From Prasinococcaceae sp. CCMP 1430 (taxonomy: Eukaryota > Prasinodermophyta > Palmophyllophyceae > Prasinococcales > Prasinococcaceae): a stretch of 14,679 nt of DNA. Under the pieces are notes generated by a model. It made no database searches, was not told the DNA's origin, and was given only the letters and a program-made list of their open reading frames with translations. Each line of letters opens with the position of its first letter. Position 1 is the stretch's first letter. The stretch is from positions 567,133 to 581,811 of the forward strand of contig RQSC01000026.1 of the NCBI GenBank assembly GCA_013416795.1, in the 5' to 3' direction. Of this stretch, positions 7,923 through 14,376 are shown piece after piece. A program made the position numbers and the translations under genes.

Positions 7923-9098
7923 ATGGGCGGCGGCGGCGAGGCGGAGATCCCGCAGGACCCGCTGCTGGTGCTGCGGAGCAAGATCTCCCTCGCGGCGCTG
8001 TGCGGTGACGCGGCCCGGGCCCGGGCGCTCGCGGCGGAGATCACGGCAGAGTGCGAGGCAGGGGCGCGGGCGGGGGTGTACGAACGTGCGACGCGTGAGC
8101 TCGGGCTGGACGCCGATGCGGCGCTCATCGCGCGCATGCGTGCTGCCAATACCGCCAAGCTCGCAGAGATGGACGCGAAGATTGCCGACGCTGAGGAGAA
8201 CCTGGGCGACTCCGAGGTGCGCGAGGCGCTGCTCGCCAAGGCGGAGTACCTTCTGGGCGTAAATGGTGGTGGCGAGGAGGCCGAGAAGGCGCTCAAGGCG
8301 TGCGCGGATAAAACGGTGGCTGTGGGCCACAAGATCGATATGGAGCTGTCTTGCATCCGCGCAGCGTACTTCGCACTCGACATAGAGGGTGCCAAGGAGC
8401 ACATCGAGCTGGCGAAGAAGTTGTTCGCCGAGGGTGGCGGCGACTGGGAGCGCAAGAACCGCCTGAAGGTGTATGAGGGTCTCTTCCTGCTCATGGCCAG
8501 GAAATTCGACAAGTCCGCGGACCTCTTGCTGGACTCAATAGCCACCTTCACATCCACAGAGCTGCTCCCGTACGAGACGTTCGTCTCGTATACGATCATC
8601 ACCGCCATCTTCACCCTTGAGCGCATGCGTCTCAAGAAGAAGGTCGTCGACGCCCCCGAGGTGCTCGCTGTGAGCTCCAAGATCCCCAATGTGGCGCAGA
8701 TGCTCAACGCGTTCTACGAGTGCAGGTATTGCGACTTCATGGTGGCGTTCGCGGCGGTCATTGACGAGGTCAAGCTCGACCCTTACCTCAGCAGGCACAG
8801 CAGGTACTTCGTGCGAGAGGCGCGCGTGGCTGTGTATTCGCAGTACCTCGCCAGCTACCAGAGCGTGACCGTGACTTCGATGGCGAGCGCATTCGGCGTG
8901 TCGACCGAGTTCCTGGACGGCGAGCTGAGCAGCTTCATTGCGGCTGGGCGCCTGTCGGCGAAGATAGACAAGGTCGCGGGCATTATCACGACTAGTCGCG
9001 CGGACATCAAGACGGGCAACTTCAACAAGGTGATCAAGGAGGGCGACGCGCTACTCAATGACGTCGCGAAGCTGAGGGCCATGACCAGCGCGGACTGA
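7923..9098 (+). CDS. RPN7: 26S proteasome non-ATPase regulatory subunit RPN7 (PSMD6)
   Basis: RPN7 is a structural subunit of the proteasome lid, holding other PCI subunits such as RPN3 next to the RPN11 deubiquitinase. The product has 391 residues, about the length of the human protein (389). The N-terminal part is a helical-repeat region with family segments DMELSCIRAAYFALDIEGAK and the basic GGDWERKNRLKVYEGL. The C-terminal third is the PCI domain, with HSRYFVREARVAVYSQYL, AFGVSTEFLDGELSSFIAAG and RLSAKIDKVAGII. It ends in a short helix (GDALLNDVAKL) of the kind that joins the lid helical bundle. No intron is seen. The ATG at 7923 has good context (GCCATGG) and gives the normal family N-terminus; in-frame upstream ATGs at 7662 and 7788 would add non-conserved residues. 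The identification is very secure. Confidence 0.96.
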   Translation: MGGGGEAEIPQDPLLVLRSKISLAALCGDAARARALAAEITAECEAGARAGVYERATRELGLDADAALIARMRAANTAKLAEMDAKIADAEENLGDSEVREALLAKAEYLLGVNGGGEEAEKALKACADKTVAVGHKIDMELSCIRAAYFALDIEGAKEHIELAKKLFAEGGGDWERKNRLKVYEGLFLLMARKFDKSADLLLDSIATFTSTELLPYETFVSYTIITAIFTLERMRLKKKVVDAPEVLAVSSKIPNVAQMLNAFYECRYCDFMVAFAAVIDEVKLDPYLSRHSRYFVREARVAVYSQYLASYQSVTVTSMASAFGVSTEFLDGELSSFIAAGRLSAKIDKVAGIITTSRADIKTGNFNKVIKEGDALLNDVAKLRAMTSAD

Positions 9099-9109
9099 CC
9101 GCTGGTCAC

Positions 9110-9114
9110 TGTAA
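9110..9114 (+). promoter_or_regulatory. Candidate polyadenylation motif TGTAA after RPN7
   Basis: TGTAAAT begins 12 bases after the RPN7 stop. It matches the green-algal TGTAA signal and lies inside the 75-base gap to the convergent coiled-coil gene. Inferred from motif and position. Confidence 0.5.
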
Positions 9115-9152
9115 ATACTGTGATCCTGTCTGGTGGTGGTAGTCTTACGTAG

Positions 9153-9158
9153 TGTACA
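9153..9158 (-). promoter_or_regulatory. Candidate polyadenylation motif TGTACA after the coiled-coil gene
   Basis: This palindromic TGTACA lies 16 bases past the stop of the minus-strand coiled-coil gene. With the TGTAA at 9110 it would give each of the two convergent genes its own 3' signal in a 75-base gap. Confidence 0.4.
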
Positions 9159-9173
9159 ACGATGCAGTCGTTC

Positions 9174-10739
9174 CTACCCCTTGCTGCTGGGCTCCCCCTG
9201 CACGCCCGGCCGTGTGTCCTCCAGCAGCTGTCGCATCGACTTGCCGCACTTGCCGTCCGCAACACGCACCCTGCGCTCGTCGCTGGCGAGCCCAAGGAGA
9301 TGCTCGTGGTCGGCTTCCAGCTCACTAAGGCGGTCCGCCAGGTCGTCACACTTGGCAGTCAGCGAAGCCTCGCGCTGGGCGGCTTCGGCGGACTTCTCTT
9401 CTAGCACGTCGGTGAGGCGTCCGACCTCAGCCTCGGCGGCAGCGCGCCCGGCCTCCTCGGCCTCAATGGTCTCGAGCAGGGACTCTTGCTTGGCTTTGTT
9501 GACGGCGAGGTCTGCCTCTGCCTGCTCCTTGAGCGCGTTGGCCTGGTCGGCTGACTGTCTTGCGGCGTCCTCAAGCTCCTTGGCGGCGGTAGCGGCTGCA
9601 TGTGCGTGCGCTGCATCAGCGATTGCCGAAGCGCTCGAGGTCTCAAGCGCATCGATTGTGCCTGCCTGCGTGGCGGTGAGCTCCTCGAGCTCAGAGAGGC
9701 GGCCTTTGGCCTGCGCGAGCTCCTCGTCACGCTTTTGGAGGCGCTCCTCCGTCGCTGTCAGCGTCGCGTTCACCTTGTCGTAGACATTCGTCAGCTCCCA
9801 TATGCGCCGGGATTGCTCTGAGAGTTTGATAGGCAATCCCGCCATCTCGGTTACCTCATGCTCGGCACGCCTGCGGCGCGTGCTCTCGTCGCGCAGGCGT
9901 GCATCGAGCTCTCTTGCATGCGCCGCGTGCTCGGCGGCGTCCTTGGCGCTGGCGCGCGCACCCTCCTCAGAGATGAGGAGCTGGTCGCGTGCACCGCGCA
10001 ATTGCGCGTTGAGCATGTCGCACATGGCCTCGGCTGCGTCGCGCTCCGCCGATGCTGAACGCACACGGTCGGCGAGTTCAGCCATCGTGGCCTCGCTCTC
10101 GCGCAGCAGCACTGTCAAATCGCCACCGAACGCTACCTTGAGACGCGCCTCCGCCTGCGACGCGAAGATGGTCCAGATTTTTGCGAGCAGCGTGCGCGGG
10201 TCCTCCGCCGCTGACAGCAGCTCGCTCACCAGGGAGTGAAACCCAGCTGTGTAAAACTCGACCATCCGCTGGATGCGATCGAGATTCTGCACTGCGAGAC
10301 CGGCGCGCCGCAGGTCGTCCTCGGACAGCGTGACACACGGCGCGCCGTCGGGAGCACCTCCGCAGTCGCCAGCTAGCGCGGCTGCCAGGCGCTCAGAGCG
10401 GCGCGAGTGGATGGAGGGAAGGCGGCCCGAGTGGTTTCCGCCGCCTTGAGCGGCACCACCGCTTCGATTGCCACTGCTACCGTCTGCTTTCTGGGTGGCC
10501 GCGTGGCCGCCCCTGCCGCTGCCGCTCGCCAAGTTCAGCCCACTCGTCGTCTTCTTGGTTGGAAGGCGAAAGCTAGGCGCGTCCTGCGGCTCCCACGCGC
10601 TCAACATTGAGGTGTGTGAGCCCTTGCCCGCACCGCCCGTGGTGCTGAGCGACGCTGCCTGGAGGTCGCGCAGGTGATTTCCCAGGCGAAAGAGGTCGCG
10701 CGGCCGCGCCACTGCCGCCGCGCCGCCGCCGCCTGCCAT
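9174..10739 (-). CDS. Coiled-coil protein of unknown function
   Basis: I do not recognise a specific family. The 521-residue product starts MAGGGGAAAV. Residues 1-135 are low-complexity and rich in Gly, Ser and Ala, probably disordered. Residues 138-205 look helical (DDLRRAGLAVQNLDRIQRM, LLAKIWTIFASQAEARL) and may form a short folded head. From about 207 to 490 there is a long, almost uninterrupted heptad-like coiled coil rich in Ala, Glu, Leu and Arg, broken near GLPIKL (301-306). The tail is short and basic to polar. Centrosomal, flagellar, tethering or cytoskeletal roles are all possible; nothing selects one. There is no membrane segment. The ATG at 10739 avoids the two unresolved bases at 10765-10766; an in-frame ATG at 10862 would cross them. 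The gene is divergent from UTP23 by 141 bases. That it is a real gene is supported by its length, amino acid make-up and 3' motif. Confidence 0.75.
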   Translation of the reverse strand: MAGGGGAAAVARPRDLFRLGNHLRDLQAASLSTTGGAGKGSHTSMLSAWEPQDAPSFRLPTKKTTSGLNLASGSGRGGHAATQKADGSSGNRSGGAAQGGGNHSGRLPSIHSRRSERLAAALAGDCGGAPDGAPCVTLSEDDLRRAGLAVQNLDRIQRMVEFYTAGFHSLVSELLSAAEDPRTLLAKIWTIFASQAEARLKVAFGGDLTVLLRESEATMAELADRVRSASAERDAAEAMCDMLNAQLRGARDQLLISEEGARASAKDAAEHAAHARELDARLRDESTRRRRAEHEVTEMAGLPIKLSEQSRRIWELTNVYDKVNATLTATEERLQKRDEELAQAKGRLSELEELTATQAGTIDALETSSASAIADAAHAHAAATAAKELEDAARQSADQANALKEQAEADLAVNKAKQESLLETIEAEEAGRAAAEAEVGRLTDVLEEKSAEAAQREASLTAKCDDLADRLSELEADHEHLLGLASDERRVRVADGKCGKSMRQLLEDTRPGVQGEPSSKG

Positions 10740-10880
10740 CGCGCGCGCGAGCGCGCAACGCGCCNNAGCGCGCGGCCGGCGCGCGGCGCCTTGCGCGGCT
10801 GCGGCCGGGAAGGCGAGGAGCGTGGGTCCGCCCGCGGCGACCCCCCGCCCGGAGGGCACCACGCCGCGCGCGGGGCGGAG
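10740..10880. promoter_or_regulatory. Short divergent promoter region with an unresolved NN
   Basis: This 141-base region separates the starts of the coiled-coil gene (-) and UTP23 (+), so it probably works as a bidirectional promoter. It is extremely GC-rich and includes two unresolved bases at 10765-10766, which may mark an assembly join or an uncalled site. No TATA-like element is visible. Confidence 0.4.
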
Positions 10881-11657
10881 ATGCGCGCGAAACGCACGCG
10901 CGACGCGCGGCGCGTCGCGCGGCAGGTGCGCACCCGCTTCGGCCTGCTGCCGCCGTTCAAGGTGCTCGTGGATGGGGGGGTCGTGGAGGAGGCGCTCAAG
11001 CGCAGGCTCGGCGCGCTGCAGGACGTCTTTGCCAAGTTCTTGGGCTGCGTGGCCACGCCGTGCGTCACCAAGTGCGTGCTCAACGAGCTACGCGAGCAGA
11101 GTGACGCGGGTGACCGCGGCACCTTCATCGCCGCCCGGCGACTCCAGTGCCTCAGGTGCCCGTGCAGCACCAAGCCCGTGGGTGCGCACGAGTGCATGCG
11201 CGCCATGGTTGGGGACTCCAACCCCGAGGGACTTTTCGTCGCCTCACAGAACCGCGAGCTGCGCAATGCTCTCTCAAGAGTGCGCGCCACGCCAACCATG
11301 TTCCTGGGCAAGCACGGCCTGGTGCTGCCGCGACTCTCTGACGCCCAGCTCGGCGCCGCGGCTGAGGAGCACGCCATTGCCGCGGGGCTCTCGGCGGTCG
11401 ACAAGAAGGCCGTCATGGATGCACAGAGGGCCGCCGCGGAGGCTGCCGTGGCGAACGAGCGCACCTTCAAGAAGAAGGCCAAGGGCCCAAACCCATTGGC
11501 AGTCAAGAAGAAGGTTGCCAAGCCTGTTCAGCAGCAGCAGCAACAACAGGCACAGGCGCCTGCCAAGAGGAAGAGGACTCGCAAGAGGAGGCGCGGGGGG
11601 GGCAAGTCGCAGCCAGACGCCGCCGGCGTTTCTGTCGCCGACGTGGGGGAGGAGTGA
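10881..11657 (+). CDS. UTP23: rRNA-processing protein UTP23 (PIN-like domain, SSU processome)
   Basis: UTP23 is a nucleolar PIN-domain protein of the small-subunit processome, needed for early 18S rRNA maturation and release of the snR30/U17 snoRNA. The product has 258 residues, close to the human 249. The PIN-like fold covers about 25-150: FKVLVDGG with Asp31, CVTKCVLNEL with Glu69, and GLFVASQNREL. The usual Asp after ASQ is Asn here (residue 124), in line with UTP23 having a degenerate nuclease site. A CCHC zinc site is visible: Cys90, Cys93 or Cys95, His103 and Cys105. The conserved KKKAKGPNPLAVKKK (197-211) is a UTP23 signature, followed by seven Gln and a strongly basic tail. The start at 10881 gives the family-like MRAKR N-terminus; the frame is open further upstream. 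Secure. Confidence 0.92.
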   Translation: MRAKRTRDARRVARQVRTRFGLLPPFKVLVDGGVVEEALKRRLGALQDVFAKFLGCVATPCVTKCVLNELREQSDAGDRGTFIAARRLQCLRCPCSTKPVGAHECMRAMVGDSNPEGLFVASQNRELRNALSRVRATPTMFLGKHGLVLPRLSDAQLGAAAEEHAIAAGLSAVDKKAVMDAQRAAAEAAVANERTFKKKAKGPNPLAVKKKVAKPVQQQQQQQAQAPAKRKRTRKRRRGGGKSQPDAAGVSVADVGEE

Positions 11658-12077
11658 AAGGACGACCCGCTCGCTCCTTCAGCAGCGCCTGTGCAGACGC
11701 TGAGCCTCCGGAGCGGCGGAGTCGATCGGGCCGCCGGCACACTGTTGTTCCAACGCGCGCTAGGCGCCCGCGCGTACGCATCTGCGCACGCACTCGCGCA
11801 AGCGCGCATGCACGCGGGCGTGCCGTCTCGCGGCGGTGCGCTCGCGATTGTAATTCTACGCAAAGTACACTTCATTTCCTCGCGCTCGCGCGGCGATTTC
11901 CTTGGCAGGGGTGGCGCACGGGCGTGAGCAGCGGCGAAACCAGGACGACTCGCGCGCCAGCACCTCGGCAGCCCACGAGCACCGGCCAGCACACGTCTGA
12001 CAAACCGGGGGCGTGGCTCGTGCCATGCTCATCCGCGCCGCAGCCTTCTCCGCTCCTTTTGTCCTCGGCCATCCCCT
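11658..12077. other. Convergent 3' flank between UTP23 and the DCC-family gene
   Basis: These are 420 bases between facing stops. A TGTAA at 11849-11853 (+) is far, about 190 bases, from the UTP23 stop. On the minus strand a TGTAC-type motif occurs near 11872. Several open frames are visible, but none translates to anything recognisable. No RNA gene was seen. Confidence 0.5.
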
Positions 12078-12662
12078 TCAAAGTTTGCTCTTCTTGGTCT
12101 CCTCCTCCGCCTTGGCAGCAAACGGCAGCTCGCAGTCCGTATCACACTGAGCCATCTCAGCTTCCGGCTCGGCGACAGTCAAGTTATTAGCCGCCGCGGC
12201 CGCCGCGGCGAGCTGCCGCCCGCCTGGCATCCATCGCGAGATGGTGTGGCGGTGGCGCGAGATGATGGCGTAGGCTCCCGCCACGAGCCAGCGGAAGAGG
12301 GGCGTGCGCAGCAGCGCCACGAGCCACCCCAGGCCGACGGCAGCGTACGCCGAGAGGACGGCGTCGGGTCCCTTCACGATGGAGACAGCCATGCCGTCGT
12401 TGATCATCGAGCCGTCCTCCTGCGCGACGAGCGTGTGGAAGGTGTCGAGCGCGTCCTGCCTTGCGACGCCGGCGCCGTGGCTCCACGCATCGTATGAGGG
12501 CGCCGCCACGTCTGCGAACGCCACGCGGCCGCGACCGGCGTCGAAGAGCGAGAGTAGGCGCTTGTTCGTCAGGCAGACCATACACGCGCCGTCGTACAGC
12601 ACCTTGGCTCGCCACTGCGCGGTTGCCGCGCCGCGCCCCGCCGCGCCGCCCGCCGCGGCCAT
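12078..12662 (-). CDS. DCC/DUF393 thiol-disulfide oxidoreductase family protein
   Basis: This belongs to the DCC family (DUF393), thioredoxin-like predicted thiol-disulfide oxidoreductases; substrates are generally unknown. The 194-residue product has the defining motif VLYDGACMVC at 21-30, with the CxxC pair Cys27 and Cys30. It is followed by the expected strand with an Asp (FADVAAP) and the INDGMAVSIVKGPDAVLSAY segment (87-106). A hydrophobic helical region then ends with the basic ISRHRHTISRW (134-144), in the place of the family's C-terminal (Y)xxxxxxR motif. The C-terminal tail is Ala-rich, then acidic, with a CDTDC sequence (173-177), then Lys-rich. No clear signal or transit peptide is seen from the chosen ATG at 12662. 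The frame is open upstream to 12875, but that part crosses G-rich and GT-repeat DNA and looks non-coding. Family call fairly secure; function not. Confidence 0.85.
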   Translation of the reverse strand: MAAAGGAAGRGAATAQWRAKVLYDGACMVCLTNKRLLSLFDAGRGRVAFADVAAPSYDAWSHGAGVARQDALDTFHTLVAQEDGSMINDGMAVSIVKGPDAVLSAYAAVGLGWLVALLRTPLFRWLVAGAYAIISRHRHTISRWMPGGRQLAAAAAAANNLTVAEPEAEMAQCDTDCELPFAAKAEEETKKSKL

Positions 12663-13334
12663 GCGTGCGCCGACACACACGCGCACACACGCGCCCCCCC
12701 TCCCCTCACCCCCCACGCGCAGCGCCCCGCCTGCCGCGCGCTCTGTGGCAGGTCGCCCCGCGGATATGTACGCACACACAGGATCGCGCGAGCCGAGATT
12801 TTTCATCGCGCATATCATCCCTTTCTCCCGCAGGGGCCTTCCTCGGAATCCCACGGAATCCAATAGGGAATCCATGTGTAAGTTACAAAGCGCGGCGGTC
12901 GCGTACGCGCGCGAGCCACGCCCGCGAGGCGTCGGGGTTCCGCCCCGGGCGCGCTACGGCGCGGCGCGCGCGCGGCGCCACGCGCCGGCCGTGTGGCGGG
13001 CCCCCGCGGCGCCGCTCGTGGCACCGGGTTGGAGTGCTCCGGTGCGTCGCCGCCGCTTTGGGATGAGGCTGGGCCTTCCCACACGCGCCACGACAAAACG
13101 CATCGAGGAGCATACTGTAAACCCTGATTTAAAGCTGTACGATGGTATGCACAGTAATTGAGGGAAGGGGCGAGACGTACCCCAAACGCAAAACCTTTTC
13201 TCTGTCGCGTCGCGTCGCGCCGCCGGCGCTGACGGCTGAACGGCGGCTGGCTGCGCGGCCGCCACGGGGCGAAGCGCGCGGACGAGCAGGCGCGCGCGGC
13301 GCGCGGCGGCGATGGCGGCGACGACGGTGACGGC
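12663..13334. other. Divergent region between the DCC-family gene and the ESF1-type gene
   Basis: This is 672 bases. Near the left end are the alternating CA/CG tract and the C-rich tract (12680-12714). An AT-richer patch near 13100-13150 contains the palindrome TTTAAA at 13128-13133, a possible core-promoter element. There is a donor-like GTGCGT at 13042 and a CTGAC...CAG acceptor-like pair (13229-13233, 13287-13289) just before the ESF1-type gene. No recognisable protein domain is encoded. In particular, no ESF1 N-terminal sequence is found. Confidence 0.5.
12694..12714 (-). promoter_or_regulatory. G-quadruplex-type tract just upstream of the DCC-family gene
   Basis: On the minus strand there are G runs of 6, 4 and 7 with short loops, 32 bases upstream of the ATG at 12662. 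The 7-base run can supply two G tracts, so a four-tract quadruplex is possible. Between it and the ATG lies an alternating GT/GC tract. If transcribed it would lie in the 5'UTR. Confidence 0.4.
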
Positions 13335-14174
13335 ATGTACGAGGACGCCGAAGGCAATCCGATACCCCAGGGCGACGCCCCCCAGGGCGGCGCGGACGGC
13401 GGTGCCGACCTGGGCTTCGACGACCCCTTCTTCATGAACGTCGATGACGGCGTCGACCCCTTCGCGGCAGATGCTGGAAAGGGCGCCAAGGGCAACAAGA
13501 AGGCCAAGGGTGGCAAGAAGAACAGGAAGAGGGGCGCGGAGGGTGGGGGAGACGACTCAGGCGAGGATGGCGCGGGCGATGAGGCGGCGCGGCAGAAGCG
13601 CGCCGAGCTCGAGCTTCTCCTGATGGACGACAATGCGCTGCGCATGTCGGCGCGAGGTGTGTCAGCGGGCATGGCGAGCGCAGTGGCGGGCGGCGCCGCC
13701 GCCGATGGCGGCGAGGCGGGCGAGCGGCTGAGCCGCAAGGAGCGTCAGCGCCTGAAAAAGCAGCGGCGACGCTCGCAGCTCGCGGAGAACGACTCCGACG
13801 GCGAGGCCGAGGCCGCTGAGGACGGCTTCAAGGTGAACGTGGAGGACAGCCGCTTCGGCGCGCTGCTCAGCCGCCCCGAGTTCGCGCTCGACCCCACCAA
13901 CCCGCGCTTCGACCCCAAGAGCGCGCTCTCCCAGGAGGTCAGCGCGGCGCGCAGGCGCCGGGACGCACGCGAGGCTGCGCGCGAGGCAGGTGCGCGCGCG
14001 CCTGGCAAGAAGGGCGGCGCGAGGGGCGGCAAGAGTGGCGGGGAATCCGACAAGCTGCGCGCAGCTCGAGAGGCCGTCGCCGCCGCCGAGGCGGCGGCAG
14101 CAGCCAAGAAGAGCGGCATGAGCAGCATGGTGAAGAACCTCAAGCGCAAGATGGCCGGCCGCGCCCAATACTGA
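13335..14174 (+). CDS. ESF1: ESF1-type pre-rRNA processing protein, C-terminal region only (NUC153 domain)
   Basis: ESF1 is a nucleolar factor for 18S rRNA production. The 279-residue frame matches the C-terminal part of ESF1. It has an acidic segment with LGFDDPFF (26-33), corresponding to the DPYF region, then a Lys-rich patch and AELELLLMDD (90-99). A basic KERQRLKKQRRR (135-146) is followed by the NUC153 signature FKVNVEDSRFGALLSRPEFA with DPTNPRF (165-192) and the final MSSMVKNLKRK (262-272). The N-terminal half of the family, including the RRM-like region, is absent from the window. The ATG at 13335 is the first in frame after a stop at 13230. An earlier ATG at 13312, in good context, is out of frame. 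The frame is also open upstream into an acidic GGDGGDDGDG stretch, so an exon starting at 13290 is possible. NOL10 also carries NUC153 but fits less well. Confidence 0.8.
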   Translation: MYEDAEGNPIPQGDAPQGGADGGADLGFDDPFFMNVDDGVDPFAADAGKGAKGNKKAKGGKKNRKRGAEGGGDDSGEDGAGDEAARQKRAELELLLMDDNALRMSARGVSAGMASAVAGGAAADGGEAGERLSRKERQRLKKQRRRSQLAENDSDGEAEAAEDGFKVNVEDSRFGALLSRPEFALDPTNPRFDPKSALSQEVSAARRRRDAREAAREAGARAPGKKGGARGGKSGGESDKLRAAREAVAAAEAAAAAKKSGMSSMVKNLKRKMAGRAQY

Positions 14175-14376
14175 GGCGACGCCTTTCGAATGTTAGTGTA
14201 CAGACATTACAGTGCCCCGTGGACCCTCGTGTACATGCACAGGCGGTCGCCCTGCTACATCTCTCTCTCTGCCTTTCTCTCTAGACGATCCGCCTGCTGG
14301 CACTCTCACTTCGTGAGCGCGCGCTTGCGCTTGCGCGTGTGCAAGTGCGTGTTTGTGTGCAAGAGCGCGTGCGGCC
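14175..14376. other. Convergent 3' flank between the ESF1-type and light-harvesting-like genes
   Basis: These are 202 bases between facing stops. They hold TGTACA at 14197 and 14230, a TTACA at 14207-14211 (TGTAA on the minus strand), a CT-rich tract at 14260-14283 ending in TAG, and a GCTTGCG/GTGTGCAAG-rich repetitive part at 14318-14375. No coding signal was seen. Confidence 0.55.
14197..14202 (+). promoter_or_regulatory. Candidate polyadenylation motif TGTACA after the ESF1-type gene
   Basis: TGTACA lies 23 bases after the stop at 14174, the same position relative to the stop as in HDH. Inferred from motif and spacing. Confidence 0.4.

Noticed and set aside
6802-8262. 486-codon plus frame spanning PRP19, the intergenic region and RPN7
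   Set aside because: Runs out of frame with both conserved proteins and is Arg/Gly-rich; chance open frame in GC-rich DNA.
4650-14174. Ribosome-biogenesis gene cluster (eS27, UTP23, ESF1)
   Set aside because: The genes are on different strands with unrelated genes between them; with three of eleven genes in such a common class, chance proximity is sufficient.
14260-14283. CT-rich tract ending in TAG, resembling a 3' splice site
   Set aside because: It lies after the ESF1-type stop and no downstream plus-strand exon exists before the convergent gene.
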